Shown piece by piece: positions 1 through 5,657 of a DNA stretch of 5,697 bases. The stretch is from Lachnospiraceae bacterium (lineage in GTDB: Bacteria; Bacillota; Clostridia; Lachnospirales; Lachnospiraceae): the NCBI GenBank assembly GCA_024695225.1, contig JAILIO010000112.1, positions 1-5,697 of the forward strand, read 5' to 3'. The notes under the pieces were generated by a model that was not told where the DNA came from, searched no databases, and saw only the letters and a program-made list of their open reading frames with translations. A program made the position numbers and the translations under genes. Numbering within the stretch: the first letter of the stretch is position 1; every line of letters starts with the position of its first letter.

Positions 1-803
1 ACAAAAACATAAGGGAGGATGCAGACTGTATAATAGTTTGCACCGGAGGGCTGTCCTATCCATCCACAGGGTCTGACGGGGACGGGTATGAGCTGGCAAG
101 GTCTTTTGGCCACCGGGTTGGGAATCTCTATCCATCCCTTGTACGCCTCAGGACCTGTGAGGATTTTGTGTCGTCCCTTCAGGGACTCTCGCTGAAAAAT
201 GTGTCCGTGTCCATGACTGCAGGAAAGAAGACAGTGTTTTCGGGGGTGGGGGAGATGCTCTTTACGGATGACGGTGTGAGCGGCCCTCTGATACTCTCCT
301 GTTCAGCTCATTATGCGGCTTTAAGGGAGAGGTATGAAAACTTTGTGATCCATACGGACCTGAAGTGCGCAAGTACGGCAGAAACACTGGATGCCAGGAT
401 CCTCAAGGCCCTTGAGGAAATGAAGACCAGAAGCGTGTATAACGCTCTCTCGTCATATCTGCCGAGATCCCTCCTGGCAGTGGTGCTCAAGCTTTCCGGA
501 GTATCCGCCGACAAAAAAGCCAGGGATGTCACAAGGGAAGAGAGAAGGAAGATCATAGAGAATACAAAGGATCTCAAACTCACTGTCAGAGAGAGCGGCC
601 CCTTTGAAGAAGCGGTGGTCACACACGGCGGTATAAACGTGAAGGATATAGATCCCCACACCATGGAGTCAAAGATCGTACAGGGTCTTTATTTCTGCGG
701 CGAAGTGCTGGATACTGATGCCATGACAGGGGGATTCAATCTGCAGACAGCCTGGTCTACGGGATATCTTGCCGGGGTGTCGGCAGCCGGAAAGGAGTTT
801 TGA
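1..803 (+). CDS. HI0933/YhiN-family FAD-dependent oxidoreductase, 3' part (5' end outside window)
   Basis: The reading frame is already open at position 3 and runs to TGA at 801-803, giving 266 visible residues; the family is usually about 400 residues, so roughly the first third, including the N-terminal FAD-binding glycine motif, lies upstream. Visible family landmarks are the CTGGLSYPSTGSDGDGY block (about 39-89), LFTDDGVSGP (258-287), THGGINVKDIDP (about 621-656) and GEVLDTDAMTGGFNLQ (699-746), which closes the FAD site in this family. Members are soluble flavoproteins annotated as NAD(P)/FAD-dependent or 'aminoacetone oxidase family' enzymes; the true substrate is mostly unknown and I cannot assign one. 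A GTG at 168 is not the start, because homology continues upstream of it. The stop is 1 nt before the cmk ATG, suggesting translational coupling. The family call is firm and the biochemical role is not. Confidence 0.93.
   Translation, partial: KNIREDADCIIVCTGGLSYPSTGSDGDGYELARSFGHRVGNLYPSLVRLRTCEDFVSSLQGLSLKNVSVSMTAGKKTVFSGVGEMLFTDDGVSGPLILSCSAHYAALRERYENFVIHTDLKCASTAETLDARILKALEEMKTRSVYNALSSYLPRSLLAVVLKLSGVSADKKARDVTREERRKIIENTKDLKLTVRESGPFEEAVVTHGGINVKDIDPHTMESKIVQGLYFCGEVLDTDAMTGGFNLQTAWSTGYLAGVSAAGKEF
791..797 (+). promoter_or_regulatory. Shine-Dalgarno site that fixes the cmk start
   Basis: AAAGGAG lies inside the last codons of the flavoprotein gene, 7 nt before the ATG at 805. It supports the ATG over an in-frame TTG at 769, which has no such site and would add 12 non-family residues. 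Confidence 0.8.
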
Positions 804-804
804 A

Positions 805-1473
805 ATGGGAATAAATGTGGCTATAGACGGACCTGCGGGGGCCGGAAAGAGTACCATTGCAAAGAGAGTGGCGGGAGAACTGGGTTTCGTCTACGTGGAC
901 ACCGGGGCAATGTACCGTACGGTGGCGCTTTACATGGTCCGCAAAGGCTATGGGGAGGAAGACCGGGAAAAGATAGAGAGGGATGTATCTGAAGCCGATG
1001 TGACGATACAGTACCTGGATGGAGTGCAGAAGATATTTCTCAACGGGGAGAATGCAGACGGGGAGATCCGAAAGGAAGAGATCGGCCGCATGGCGTCCAT
1101 TTGCTCTGCTTTTCCCGCAGTGAGAGAGCATCTTCTTTCTCTTCAGAGGAAACTTGCTGCATCCGGGAATGTGGTCATGGACGGCAGGGATATAGGGACT
1201 GTGATACTTCCCAATGCCGAGGTCAAAGTGTTTTTGACAGCAGACCCCGGGGTCAGGGCGCGAAGGCGTTACGATGAACTTATCGGGAAGGGCCAGAAAG
1301 CGGATCTTGAGGAGATCGAGAGGGAAGTCAGGGCCCGGGATGAGCGGGATATGAACCGTGAAACGGCGCCTCTTAAACAGGCTGATGATGCAGTGCTCAT
1401 CGATTCCTCGGATATGACCATAGATGAAGTTGCGGAAGAGATAGTGAAGCTTGTGCGTCCCCATATGGGATGA
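805..1473 (+). CDS. cmk: (d)CMP kinase (cytidylate kinase)
   Basis: This is a 222-residue cytosolic nucleoside monophosphate kinase that phosphorylates CMP and dCMP to the diphosphates using ATP, in pyrimidine salvage and the recycling of CMP released by RNA and phospholipid turnover. The sequence begins MGINVAIDGPAGAGKST, a P-loop at residues 9-17. DTGAMYR follows at 32-38. The CMP-binding insert includes the RKEEIGRMAS region near 89-98, DGRDIGTVILPNA lies at 126-138, and the RARRRYDEL and RDERDMNRETAPL segments carry the lid and base-binding arginines. The length is normal for bacterial Cmk. The ATG at 805 was chosen because it has AAAGGAG 7 nt upstream and begins exactly at the family N-terminus. 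It sits 1 nt after the flavoprotein stop and 44 nt before ispH. Linkage of cmk to an S1 gene is widespread in bacteria (cmk-rpsA in E. coli, cmk-ypfD in B. subtilis), which fits this locus. Confidence 0.97.
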   Translation: MGINVAIDGPAGAGKSTIAKRVAGELGFVYVDTGAMYRTVALYMVRKGYGEEDREKIERDVSEADVTIQYLDGVQKIFLNGENADGEIRKEEIGRMASICSAFPAVREHLLSLQRKLAASGNVVMDGRDIGTVILPNAEVKVFLTADPGVRARRRYDELIGKGQKADLEEIEREVRARDERDMNRETAPLKQADDAVLIDSSDMTIDEVAEEIVKLVRPHMG

Positions 1474-1517
1474 GGCTTTGCAGACAGGGTGACAGGCCGG
1501 GTGGAAGGAAATAAGGG

Positions 1518-2384
1518 ATGAAGATAGAGACAGCAGAGACCGCAGGGTTCTGCTTTGGCGTACAGAGAGCCGTGGATACAGTGAAAGAGTTCTGCGGCAA
1601 ATGTGACAAGGTTTACACGTACGGACCCGTGGTCCATAATGAGGATGTGGTCAGGGAACTGTCCGATATGGGTATTTCCGTGATCGACAGCGAGGACGGG
1701 CTTGATTCCCTGCAGGAGGGCGAATGCATAGTGATCCGGGCCCATGGCGTTCCGGAGGCGACAGTAGAAAAGATGCGTTCATCCGGGGCGGATGTTGTGG
1801 ATGCCACGTGTCCTTTCGTGGCAAAGATACACAAGACGGTGGTGAGGGAGAGCTCAGAAGGCAGAAAGGTCATCATAGTAGGAAGAAAGGAGCACCCGGA
1901 AGTCATTGGCATTATGGGGTGGTGCCCCGGGGAGTGCAGCGTCATCGCGGATATCGACGAGGCAGGCGATTATATCCGCAAAAACCTTGAAAATAAGGGA
2001 TTTCCTACCACGATCGTAGCACAGACCACATATAATCACGAAAAATTTCAAGATATAGTTGAATTATTCAAAAAAAACAGTTATAATGTCAAGGCTGTTG
2101 ATACCGTCTGCGGTGCCACCAGGGAGAGACAGAGTGAAGCCGGCGAACTGGCCGGCAGAGTTCAGGCCATGATCGTTATAGGAGGACGGAATTCATCCAA
2201 TTCCGCCAAACTGTATGAGATCTGCAAGGAGAGATGCGAAAAGACTTTGTTCATAAGCTCCGCGTCTGAACTGGATCCGGAACTCCTGAAGGGGGCAGAG
2301 CATATTGGTATTACTGCAGGGGCGTCTACCCCGAAACAAATAATTGAGGAGGTCATTGAAAATGTCAGAAGAACAGACATTTGA
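1518..2384 (+). CDS. ispH: 4-hydroxy-3-methylbut-2-enyl diphosphate reductase (IspH/LytB)
   Basis: IspH is the [4Fe-4S] enzyme that reduces HMBPP to isopentenyl and dimethylallyl diphosphate, the last step of the methylerythritol phosphate pathway. The 288-residue protein has the three cluster cysteines expected for the family: C12 in GFCFGV, C98 in DATCPFV and C198 in DTVCGAT. The substrate-binding residues also appear: H40 (GPVVHN), H76 (RAHGV), H126 and E128 (HPE), T170, the RNSSNS block at 224-229, and S270 in AGASTP. It is therefore complete and probably active. The start has AAGGA 8 nt upstream, and the ATG begins at the family N-terminus. The C-terminus ends at the usual place (IIEEVIENV) and overlaps the rpsA start by 23 nt in a different frame; in many clostridial relatives the two are a single fused protein. 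The stretch coding for residues about 173-192 is markedly AT-rich and contains a promoter-like sequence. The extra cysteines C26, C29, C136 and C140 are not cluster ligands by family knowledge. Confidence 0.97.
   Translation: MKIETAETAGFCFGVQRAVDTVKEFCGKCDKVYTYGPVVHNEDVVRELSDMGISVIDSEDGLDSLQEGECIVIRAHGVPEATVEKMRSSGADVVDATCPFVAKIHKTVVRESSEGRKVIIVGRKEHPEVIGIMGWCPGECSVIADIDEAGDYIRKNLENKGFPTTIVAQTTYNHEKFQDIVELFKKNSYNVKAVDTVCGATRERQSEAGELAGRVQAMIVIGGRNSSNSAKLYEICKERCEKTLFISSASELDPELLKGAEHIGITAGASTPKQIIEEVIENVRRTDI
2059..2087 (+). promoter_or_regulatory. probable internal promoter inside ispH, facing rpsA
   Basis: TTGAAT (2059-2064) and a perfect TATAAT (2082-2087) are separated by exactly 17 nt, with an eight-A run in the spacer. 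The surrounding 70 nt are AT-rich within an otherwise moderate-GC gene. The predicted transcript would start near 2094, about 270 nt upstream of the rpsA start, and would carry only the 3' part of ispH. The reading is by sequence match only; coding sequence can contain such matches by chance. Confidence 0.5.
2346..2352 (+). promoter_or_regulatory. Shine-Dalgarno site that fixes the rpsA start within ispH
   Basis: GAGGAGG lies inside the last codons of ispH, 9 nt before the ATG at 2362. It shows that the S1 protein is started independently rather than made only as an IspH fusion. It also rules out the in-frame TTG at 2344, which is upstream of this site. Confidence 0.85.
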
Positions 2385-3561
2385 ACAGATGCTGGATGCG
2401 TCGTTCAAGGAATTTCACAGCGGAGAGGCCGTAAAAGGTACGGTTATCCAGGTACAGCCGGATCAGATCACTCTTGATATAGGGTATAAGAGCGATGGTG
2501 TGCTTACCAGGAACGAGTATTCGAACGACAACAGCGTAGATCTCACAACAGTGGCGTCCATTGGGGACGAGATGGAAGTCAAGATCCTGAAGCTGGAAGA
2601 CAGCAATGGTCAGGTGGTACTTTCATACAAAAGACTGGCTGCGGATCGTGGGAACAAACGTATTGAAGAAGCTTACAACAATCATGAGGTGTTGACTGCT
2701 AAGGTTACGCGCGCACAACCCGGCGGGCTGATCGTAAGTTTTGAGGAAGTGAACATTTTTGTCCCCGCATCCCTGGTATCGGATTCTTATGAGAGGGATC
2801 TGAACAAATATGTAGGTCAGGACATCGATTTTGTAATAACTGAGTACAATCCCCGCAGACGCAGATACATCGGAGACAGAAAACAGCTTCTCGTCGCAAA
2901 GAGGGAAGAACTTCAGAAGGAGCTCTTTGACCGTATACATCCCGGTGATGTGGTTGAGGGTACCGTAAAGAATATCACCGATTTCGGCGCATTTATCGAT
3001 CTTGGCGGCGCCGACGGACTGCTTCATATATCTGAGATGAGCTGGGGCAGGATAGAGAATCCCCGCAGGGTGTTTAAGGTTGGAGATCAGGTAACTGTTC
3101 TCATCAAAGAGATCAACGGCAGCAAGATCGCTCTCACCATGAAGTTCCCTGACCAGAATCCCTGGGTTAATGCTTCCGAAAAGTATGCAAGGGGCAACAT
3201 AGTGACCGGAAAGGTCGCAAGGATGACGGATTTCGGCGCATTCATAGAGCTTGAGCCCGGCATAGACGCTCTTCTCCATGTGTCACAGATATCACAGGAT
3301 CATATTGACAAGCCTCAGGATGTTCTCAAGACCGGTGATGAGGTCACTGCGAAGATCGTTGATTTCAACGAAGAGGATCATAAGATCTCCCTCAGTGTGA
3401 AATCGCTGAATGACAAGCAGGAAGAGAAGGCTGAAGACTCAGAAGATGAGGTTTCAGTGGATATCGAGGCGGCGATCGCTGCGGATCAGGCAGAGGATGC
3501 AGGCGCGGAAGACGCTGGCAACGCTGACGACGCAACATCGGATGACAACACAGATGCCTGA
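2362..3561 (+). CDS. rpsA: 30S ribosomal protein S1-like RNA-binding protein, four S1 domains
   Basis: The product has 399 residues. After a short N-terminal lead (MSEEQTFEQMLDASF) come four S1/OB-fold domains at about residues 23-91, 109-179, 194-262 and 278-347. Domains 3 and 4 carry the classic RNA-binding signatures TDFGAFIDLGGADGLLHISEMSWGR and MTDFGAFIELEPGIDALLHVSQIS. Domains 1 and 2 are more diverged, as in the ribosome-contacting domains of S1. The tail, from about 350, is strongly acidic (rich in Asp, Glu and Ala) and probably disordered. Bacillota S1 proteins usually have about four domains against six in E. coli, so this is full length for the group. The role is RNA binding during translation initiation; in Bacillota its need for bulk translation is less certain than in proteobacteria. 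The start at 2362 is set by the GAGGAGG site. It overlaps ispH by 23 nt in another frame and is followed 26 nt later by cheR. Confidence 0.93.
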   Translation: MSEEQTFEQMLDASFKEFHSGEAVKGTVIQVQPDQITLDIGYKSDGVLTRNEYSNDNSVDLTTVASIGDEMEVKILKLEDSNGQVVLSYKRLAADRGNKRIEEAYNNHEVLTAKVTRAQPGGLIVSFEEVNIFVPASLVSDSYERDLNKYVGQDIDFVITEYNPRRRRYIGDRKQLLVAKREELQKELFDRIHPGDVVEGTVKNITDFGAFIDLGGADGLLHISEMSWGRIENPRRVFKVGDQVTVLIKEINGSKIALTMKFPDQNPWVNASEKYARGNIVTGKVARMTDFGAFIELEPGIDALLHVSQISQDHIDKPQDVLKTGDEVTAKIVDFNEEDHKISLSVKSLNDKQEEKAEDSEDEVSVDIEAAIAADQAEDAGAEDAGNADDATSDDNTDA

Positions 3562-3587
3562 AAGGACTCAGGCCGGAGACTGATATA

Positions 3588-4367
3588 ATGGCTTACGATT
3601 ACGAATGGTTCAAAAAGGCTGTTTACGATCTGACAAAGATAGATCTCAGCAGTTATAAGCAGAATCAGATGAAGCGCAGGATAGATGCGCTTATAGCCAA
3701 GAATAATATAAATGGCTACGACAGCTATGTGAACGAGTTAAAGAACAACACAAAACTGTTTGAAGAATTTGTCAACTATCTCACCATCAATGTCTCAGAA
3801 TTTTACAGAAATCCTGAACAGTGGGAGACCCTTGACAAAGAGATCATCCCGGAACTCATAAAGAGGTATGGCAGGCGGCTCAAGATATGGAGTGCTGCCT
3901 GTTCTACCGGTGATGAGCCTTATTCGCTGGTTATGTGCATGTCGCGGCACCTTTCTCTCAATGAGATCAATATAGAGGCTACGGACATAGACAAGCAGGT
4001 TATCGCAAAAGCCAAGATGGGTCTTTACAATGAAAAGAGTGTAAAGGCGGTTCCTTCAGATCTGAAGAACAAGTATTTTACCAAGGTTGGTACATCTTAC
4101 CAGATATCTGAGGACATAAAGGCCAGGGTCCATTTCAAGGAGCATAATCTCTTAAGGGATAAATATCCGGTGATGCAGCATATGATCGTCTGTAGGAATG
4201 TTCTGATCTACTTCACTGAAGAGGCCAAGGAAGAGATATTCAGAAAGTATGAGAAATCTCTGGCACCCGGCGGCATTCTCTTCATTGGGAGCACAGAACA
4301 GATAATAACCTACAAGGAGATCGGTTTTGTGAGGAAAGGATCATTTTTCTATCAGAAACCGGGTTGA
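3588..4367 (+). CDS. cheR: CheR chemoreceptor glutamate methyltransferase
   Basis: This is a 259-residue SAM-dependent O-methyltransferase that methylates glutamates on the cytoplasmic helices of methyl-accepting chemotaxis proteins, setting adaptation opposite CheB. The N-terminal all-helical CheR domain spans about residues 1-70 and ends in LTINVSEFYRN (65-75), a CheR hallmark. The Rossmann-type methyltransferase domain follows, with the SAM motif IWSAACSTGDEPYSL (100-114), the acidic ATDID segment (131-135), VCRNVLIYF (201-209) and a C-terminal LAPGGILFIGSTEQI. The length matches stand-alone CheR of B. subtilis type, with no TPR or response-regulator fusion. The ATG has CGGAG 9 nt upstream. 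The gene sits 26 nt after rpsA with no terminator between and no other chemotaxis gene in view, so it probably shares the housekeeping transcript. The presence of CheR implies a cell with chemoreceptors, probably flagellated. No key residue appears lost. Confidence 0.95.
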   Translation: MAYDYEWFKKAVYDLTKIDLSSYKQNQMKRRIDALIAKNNINGYDSYVNELKNNTKLFEEFVNYLTINVSEFYRNPEQWETLDKEIIPELIKRYGRRLKIWSAACSTGDEPYSLVMCMSRHLSLNEINIEATDIDKQVIAKAKMGLYNEKSVKAVPSDLKNKYFTKVGTSYQISEDIKARVHFKEHNLLRDKYPVMQHMIVCRNVLIYFTEEAKEEIFRKYEKSLAPGGILFIGSTEQIITYKEIGFVRKGSFFYQKPG

Positions 4368-4369
4368 AC

Positions 4370-4398
4370 TTGCTTTTTTGAGATCATTGCAGTATAAT
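4370..4398 (+). promoter_or_regulatory. promoter of the tRNA-Val gene
   Basis: TTGCTT (4370-4375) and a perfect TATAAT (4393-4398) are 17 nt apart, and the expected start near 4405 is only about 6 nt before the mature tRNA. It begins just after the cheR stop and lies in AT-rich sequence, as expected for a stable RNA promoter. Confidence 0.75.
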
Positions 4399-4410
4399 AA
4401 TTTTTTGGTT

Positions 4411-4484
4411 GGGGTCTTAGCTCAGCTGGGATGAGCGTCCGCTTGACGTGCGGGAGGTCATGGGTTCGAGCCCCGTAGACCCCA
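4411..4484 (+). tRNA. tRNA-Val (anticodon GAC)
   Basis: A full 74-nt cloverleaf can be drawn by hand. The acceptor stem is GGGGTCT (4411-4417) with AGACCCC (4477-4483), and the discriminator is A4484. The D stem is GCTC/GAGC. The anticodon stem is TCCGC/GCGGG around loop TTGACGT, placing anticodon GAC at 4445-4447, which reads GUC and GUU valine codons. The variable loop is 5 nt, and the T stem ATGGG/CCCGT closes loop TTCGAGC. The 3' CCA is not encoded (the genome reads CAG after the discriminator), so a CCA-adding enzyme is needed. The base before the D-stem 3' strand (position 21) is T instead of the usual A. It has its own promoter and a terminator directly behind it. Confidence 0.95.
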
Positions 4485-4493
4485 CAGAGTACC

Positions 4494-4529
4494 GGAGGAA
4501 GTGCAGAAATGCAATTCCTCCTTTTTTTT
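4494..4529 (+). terminator. intrinsic terminator after tRNA-Val
   Basis: GGAGGAA (4494-4500) pairs with TTCCTCC (4515-4521). One G/A mismatch follows, then TGCA (4502-4505) with TGCA (4510-4513), closed by a GAAA tetraloop (4506-4509). Eight T residues follow at 4522-4529. This is a strong textbook Rho-independent terminator. With none visible between cheR and the tRNA, it probably also ends read-through transcripts from the upstream gene run. Confidence 0.92.
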
Positions 4530-4556
4530 GTGTTATTGCCTATAATATGATAATAT
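4528..4556 (+). promoter_or_regulatory. possible promoter of the TRAP transporter unit
   Basis: TTGTGT (4528-4533) and TAATAT (4551-4556) are 17 nt apart, about 60 nt upstream of the dctP ATG. A better -10 match, TATAAT at 4541-4546, is nearby but has no good -35 at proper spacing. The preceding terminator makes some promoter in 4530-4600 necessary; which element is used is uncertain. Confidence 0.4.
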
Positions 4557-4561
4557 ATCAT
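4547..4561. promoter_or_regulatory. palindrome overlapping the dctP promoter, operator-like
   Basis: ATGATA and TATCAT form a perfect 6-bp inverted repeat around a 3-nt ATA centre. It overlaps the proposed -10 element, where a repressor site would act. The sequence is AT-rich, so chance is possible, and no regulator gene is in view to match it. Confidence 0.3.
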
Positions 4562-4615
4562 TCGTATGTATTTTTTTACTGTTTGCGTAACATTTTGTTT
4601 TGAAAGGAGCTTGTT

Positions 4616-5611
4616 ATGAAGTTGTTTAGGCTGAAACAATTGCTTGCTTTGGTCGTGACAGGGACAGCGCTGATGGCTGTCGGATGTGGAGGAAGTACTT
4701 CGCAGACAGATGAACTTGTCCTTAAAGCCGGTTTCTCGACTTCCGATTCAGACCCGAGAGTGATAGCCACAAAAACCTTTAAAGAAGAGGTTGAAAAGGC
4801 TACAAATGGCCGTATTACGGTGGAGATCCATCCCGATGGAGAACTGGGGTCGGATGCGGAGCTTATCAGTGGAGTTGTCAACGGCAGCGTGGATATCACG
4901 GCTTCCAGCGCCGGGAATTTTGCAAATTATGCTCCGAATGTGGGGATTTCCGCATTTCCTTTTCTTTTTGACAATTTTGATGACGCATGGGCTTTTGTGG
5001 ATGGTGATGTCGAGAAACAGGCGGAAAGAGATTTTGACGACTGCAATATCCATGTGCTGGGCCACTACGATAACGGTTTCAGGTGCGTGACCACCTCAGA
5101 GAAGGCGGGCCCGGTGAACTCAGTTGCAAATATGGAGGGACTTATCATAAGGACCCCCGAGAATCAGATCGTCATGGAGACCATGCTCCTGCTGGGAGCA
5201 CAGCCTCAGGTCCTGGAATTCACGAAACTGTACGAAGCTCTGCAGAAAGGTGAATTTGATGCACAGGAGAATCCTATACCCGTTATATACAACAATAATC
5301 TCTATGAGGTACAGACAAATCTCGCCATCACAAATCACAGTTATGATGTCATGCCTTTTGTCATAAGGATGGATATATGGGACAGTCTTTCGGATGAAGA
5401 CAAGGCTGTCCTGGAAGCTGCGGCTCAAAAAGCCGAGGCTGAGGACAGGAATCTGATAAAGACACAGACCGAGGACTATATACAGAAACTGCAGGAGAAC
5501 GGTATGGAAGTCACATATCCCGATCTTTCAGAGTTTAAAGCGGCTACAGCTCCTATATTTGACAGGTTTTCTGATTCCTATGATCAGGAACTCCTGGACA
5601 AGATCAGATGA
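4616..5611 (+). CDS. dctP: TRAP transporter solute-binding lipoprotein, DctP family
   Basis: The 331-residue product is the extracytoplasmic substrate-binding subunit of a tripartite ATP-independent periplasmic (TRAP) transporter, which delivers organic acids to ion-gradient-driven DctQ/DctM membrane subunits. The N-terminus is a signal peptide: positive MKLFRLK, a hydrophobic stretch at 8-22, then AVGC with the probable lipidated cysteine at 24, so it should be membrane-anchored in a monoderm cell. The mature part shows DctP landmarks: KAGFSTSDSDPRV, the NGRITVEIHPDGELGSD block (64-80), FPFLFDNFDDA (114-124), NGFR (153-156), LIIRTPEN with R179, the conserved arginine that pairs with a substrate carboxylate, and the FDAQENP motif at 214-220. 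The ATG has AAAGGAG 6 nt upstream. The lipobox has Ala rather than Leu at -3, which is atypical but tolerated. The substrate is not predictable; C4-dicarboxylates, keto acids and sugar acids are all possible. The next gene starts 46 nt downstream. Confidence 0.94.
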   Translation: MKLFRLKQLLALVVTGTALMAVGCGGSTSQTDELVLKAGFSTSDSDPRVIATKTFKEEVEKATNGRITVEIHPDGELGSDAELISGVVNGSVDITASSAGNFANYAPNVGISAFPFLFDNFDDAWAFVDGDVEKQAERDFDDCNIHVLGHYDNGFRCVTTSEKAGPVNSVANMEGLIIRTPENQIVMETMLLLGAQPQVLEFTKLYEALQKGEFDAQENPIPVIYNNNLYEVQTNLAITNHSYDVMPFVIRMDIWDSLSDEDKAVLEAAAQKAEAEDRNLIKTQTEDYIQKLQENGMEVTYPDLSEFKAATAPIFDRFSDSYDQELLDKIR

Positions 5612-5619
5612 AGAGATTG

Positions 5620-5644
5620 TTGTGAGATCGCACTGATCGCACAA
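5620..5644 (+). other. intercistronic hairpin between dctP and the next gene
   Basis: TTGTGAGATC (5620-5629) pairs with GATCGCACAA (5635-5644) with one A/G mismatch and a 5-nt loop GCACT. No T run follows, so it is not an intrinsic terminator. It sits between the dctP stop and the Shine-Dalgarno of the next gene. The same bases also form a 9-nt tandem direct repeat (GATCGCAC at 5626-5633 and 5635-5642). A likely role, by inference, is shielding the dctP mRNA 3' end so that more binding protein than membrane subunit is made. Confidence 0.55.
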
Positions 5645-5657
5645 GCGGAGGACTGAT

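Noticed and set aside
29..34. TATAAT near the left edge
   Set aside because: It lies within coding sequence of the flavoprotein and has no matching -35 hexamer upstream.
168..803. A 211-residue ORF beginning with GTG at 168
   Set aside because: The same frame is open upstream to position 3 and encodes conserved family sequence there; the GTG is an internal valine and the gene enters from outside the window.
757..1464. A 235-codon reverse-strand ORF opposite cmk
   Set aside because: It mirrors the cmk codons, has low-complexity His/Pro/Leu-rich content and no recognisable domain. The same applies to the other long reverse-strand ORFs at 311-664, 1269-1745, 1613-1945, 2623-3279, 4576-4899, 4748-5065 and 5120-5428.
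1460..1469. Perfect palindrome CCCATATGGG at the end of cmk
   Set aside because: It is only 10 bp, is fully explained by the last codons, lacks a T run, and cannot form a stable hairpin because it has no loop.
1724..1990. An 88-codon + strand ORF inside ispH in another frame
   Set aside because: It lies wholly within the conserved ispH gene, has no domain and no convincing ribosome site; the similar 4791-5090 ORF inside dctP is rejected for the same reason.
2071..2077. A AAA AAC slippery heptamer in the ispH reading frame, a possible -1 frameshift site
   Set aside because: The heptamer is in the right register, but no strong stem or pseudoknot follows, the -1 frame ends after about 35 codons, and the zero-frame product is a complete conserved enzyme.
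3581..3589. TGATATAAT, an extended -10 promoter motif at the cheR start
   Set aside because: It overlaps the cheR ATG, so transcription would start downstream of the start codon, and no -35 element is present at proper spacing.
4371..4380. T-rich stretch after the cheR stop as a possible terminator
   Set aside because: No GC-rich stem can be drawn immediately upstream; the stretch fits better as the -35 region and spacer of the tRNA promoter.
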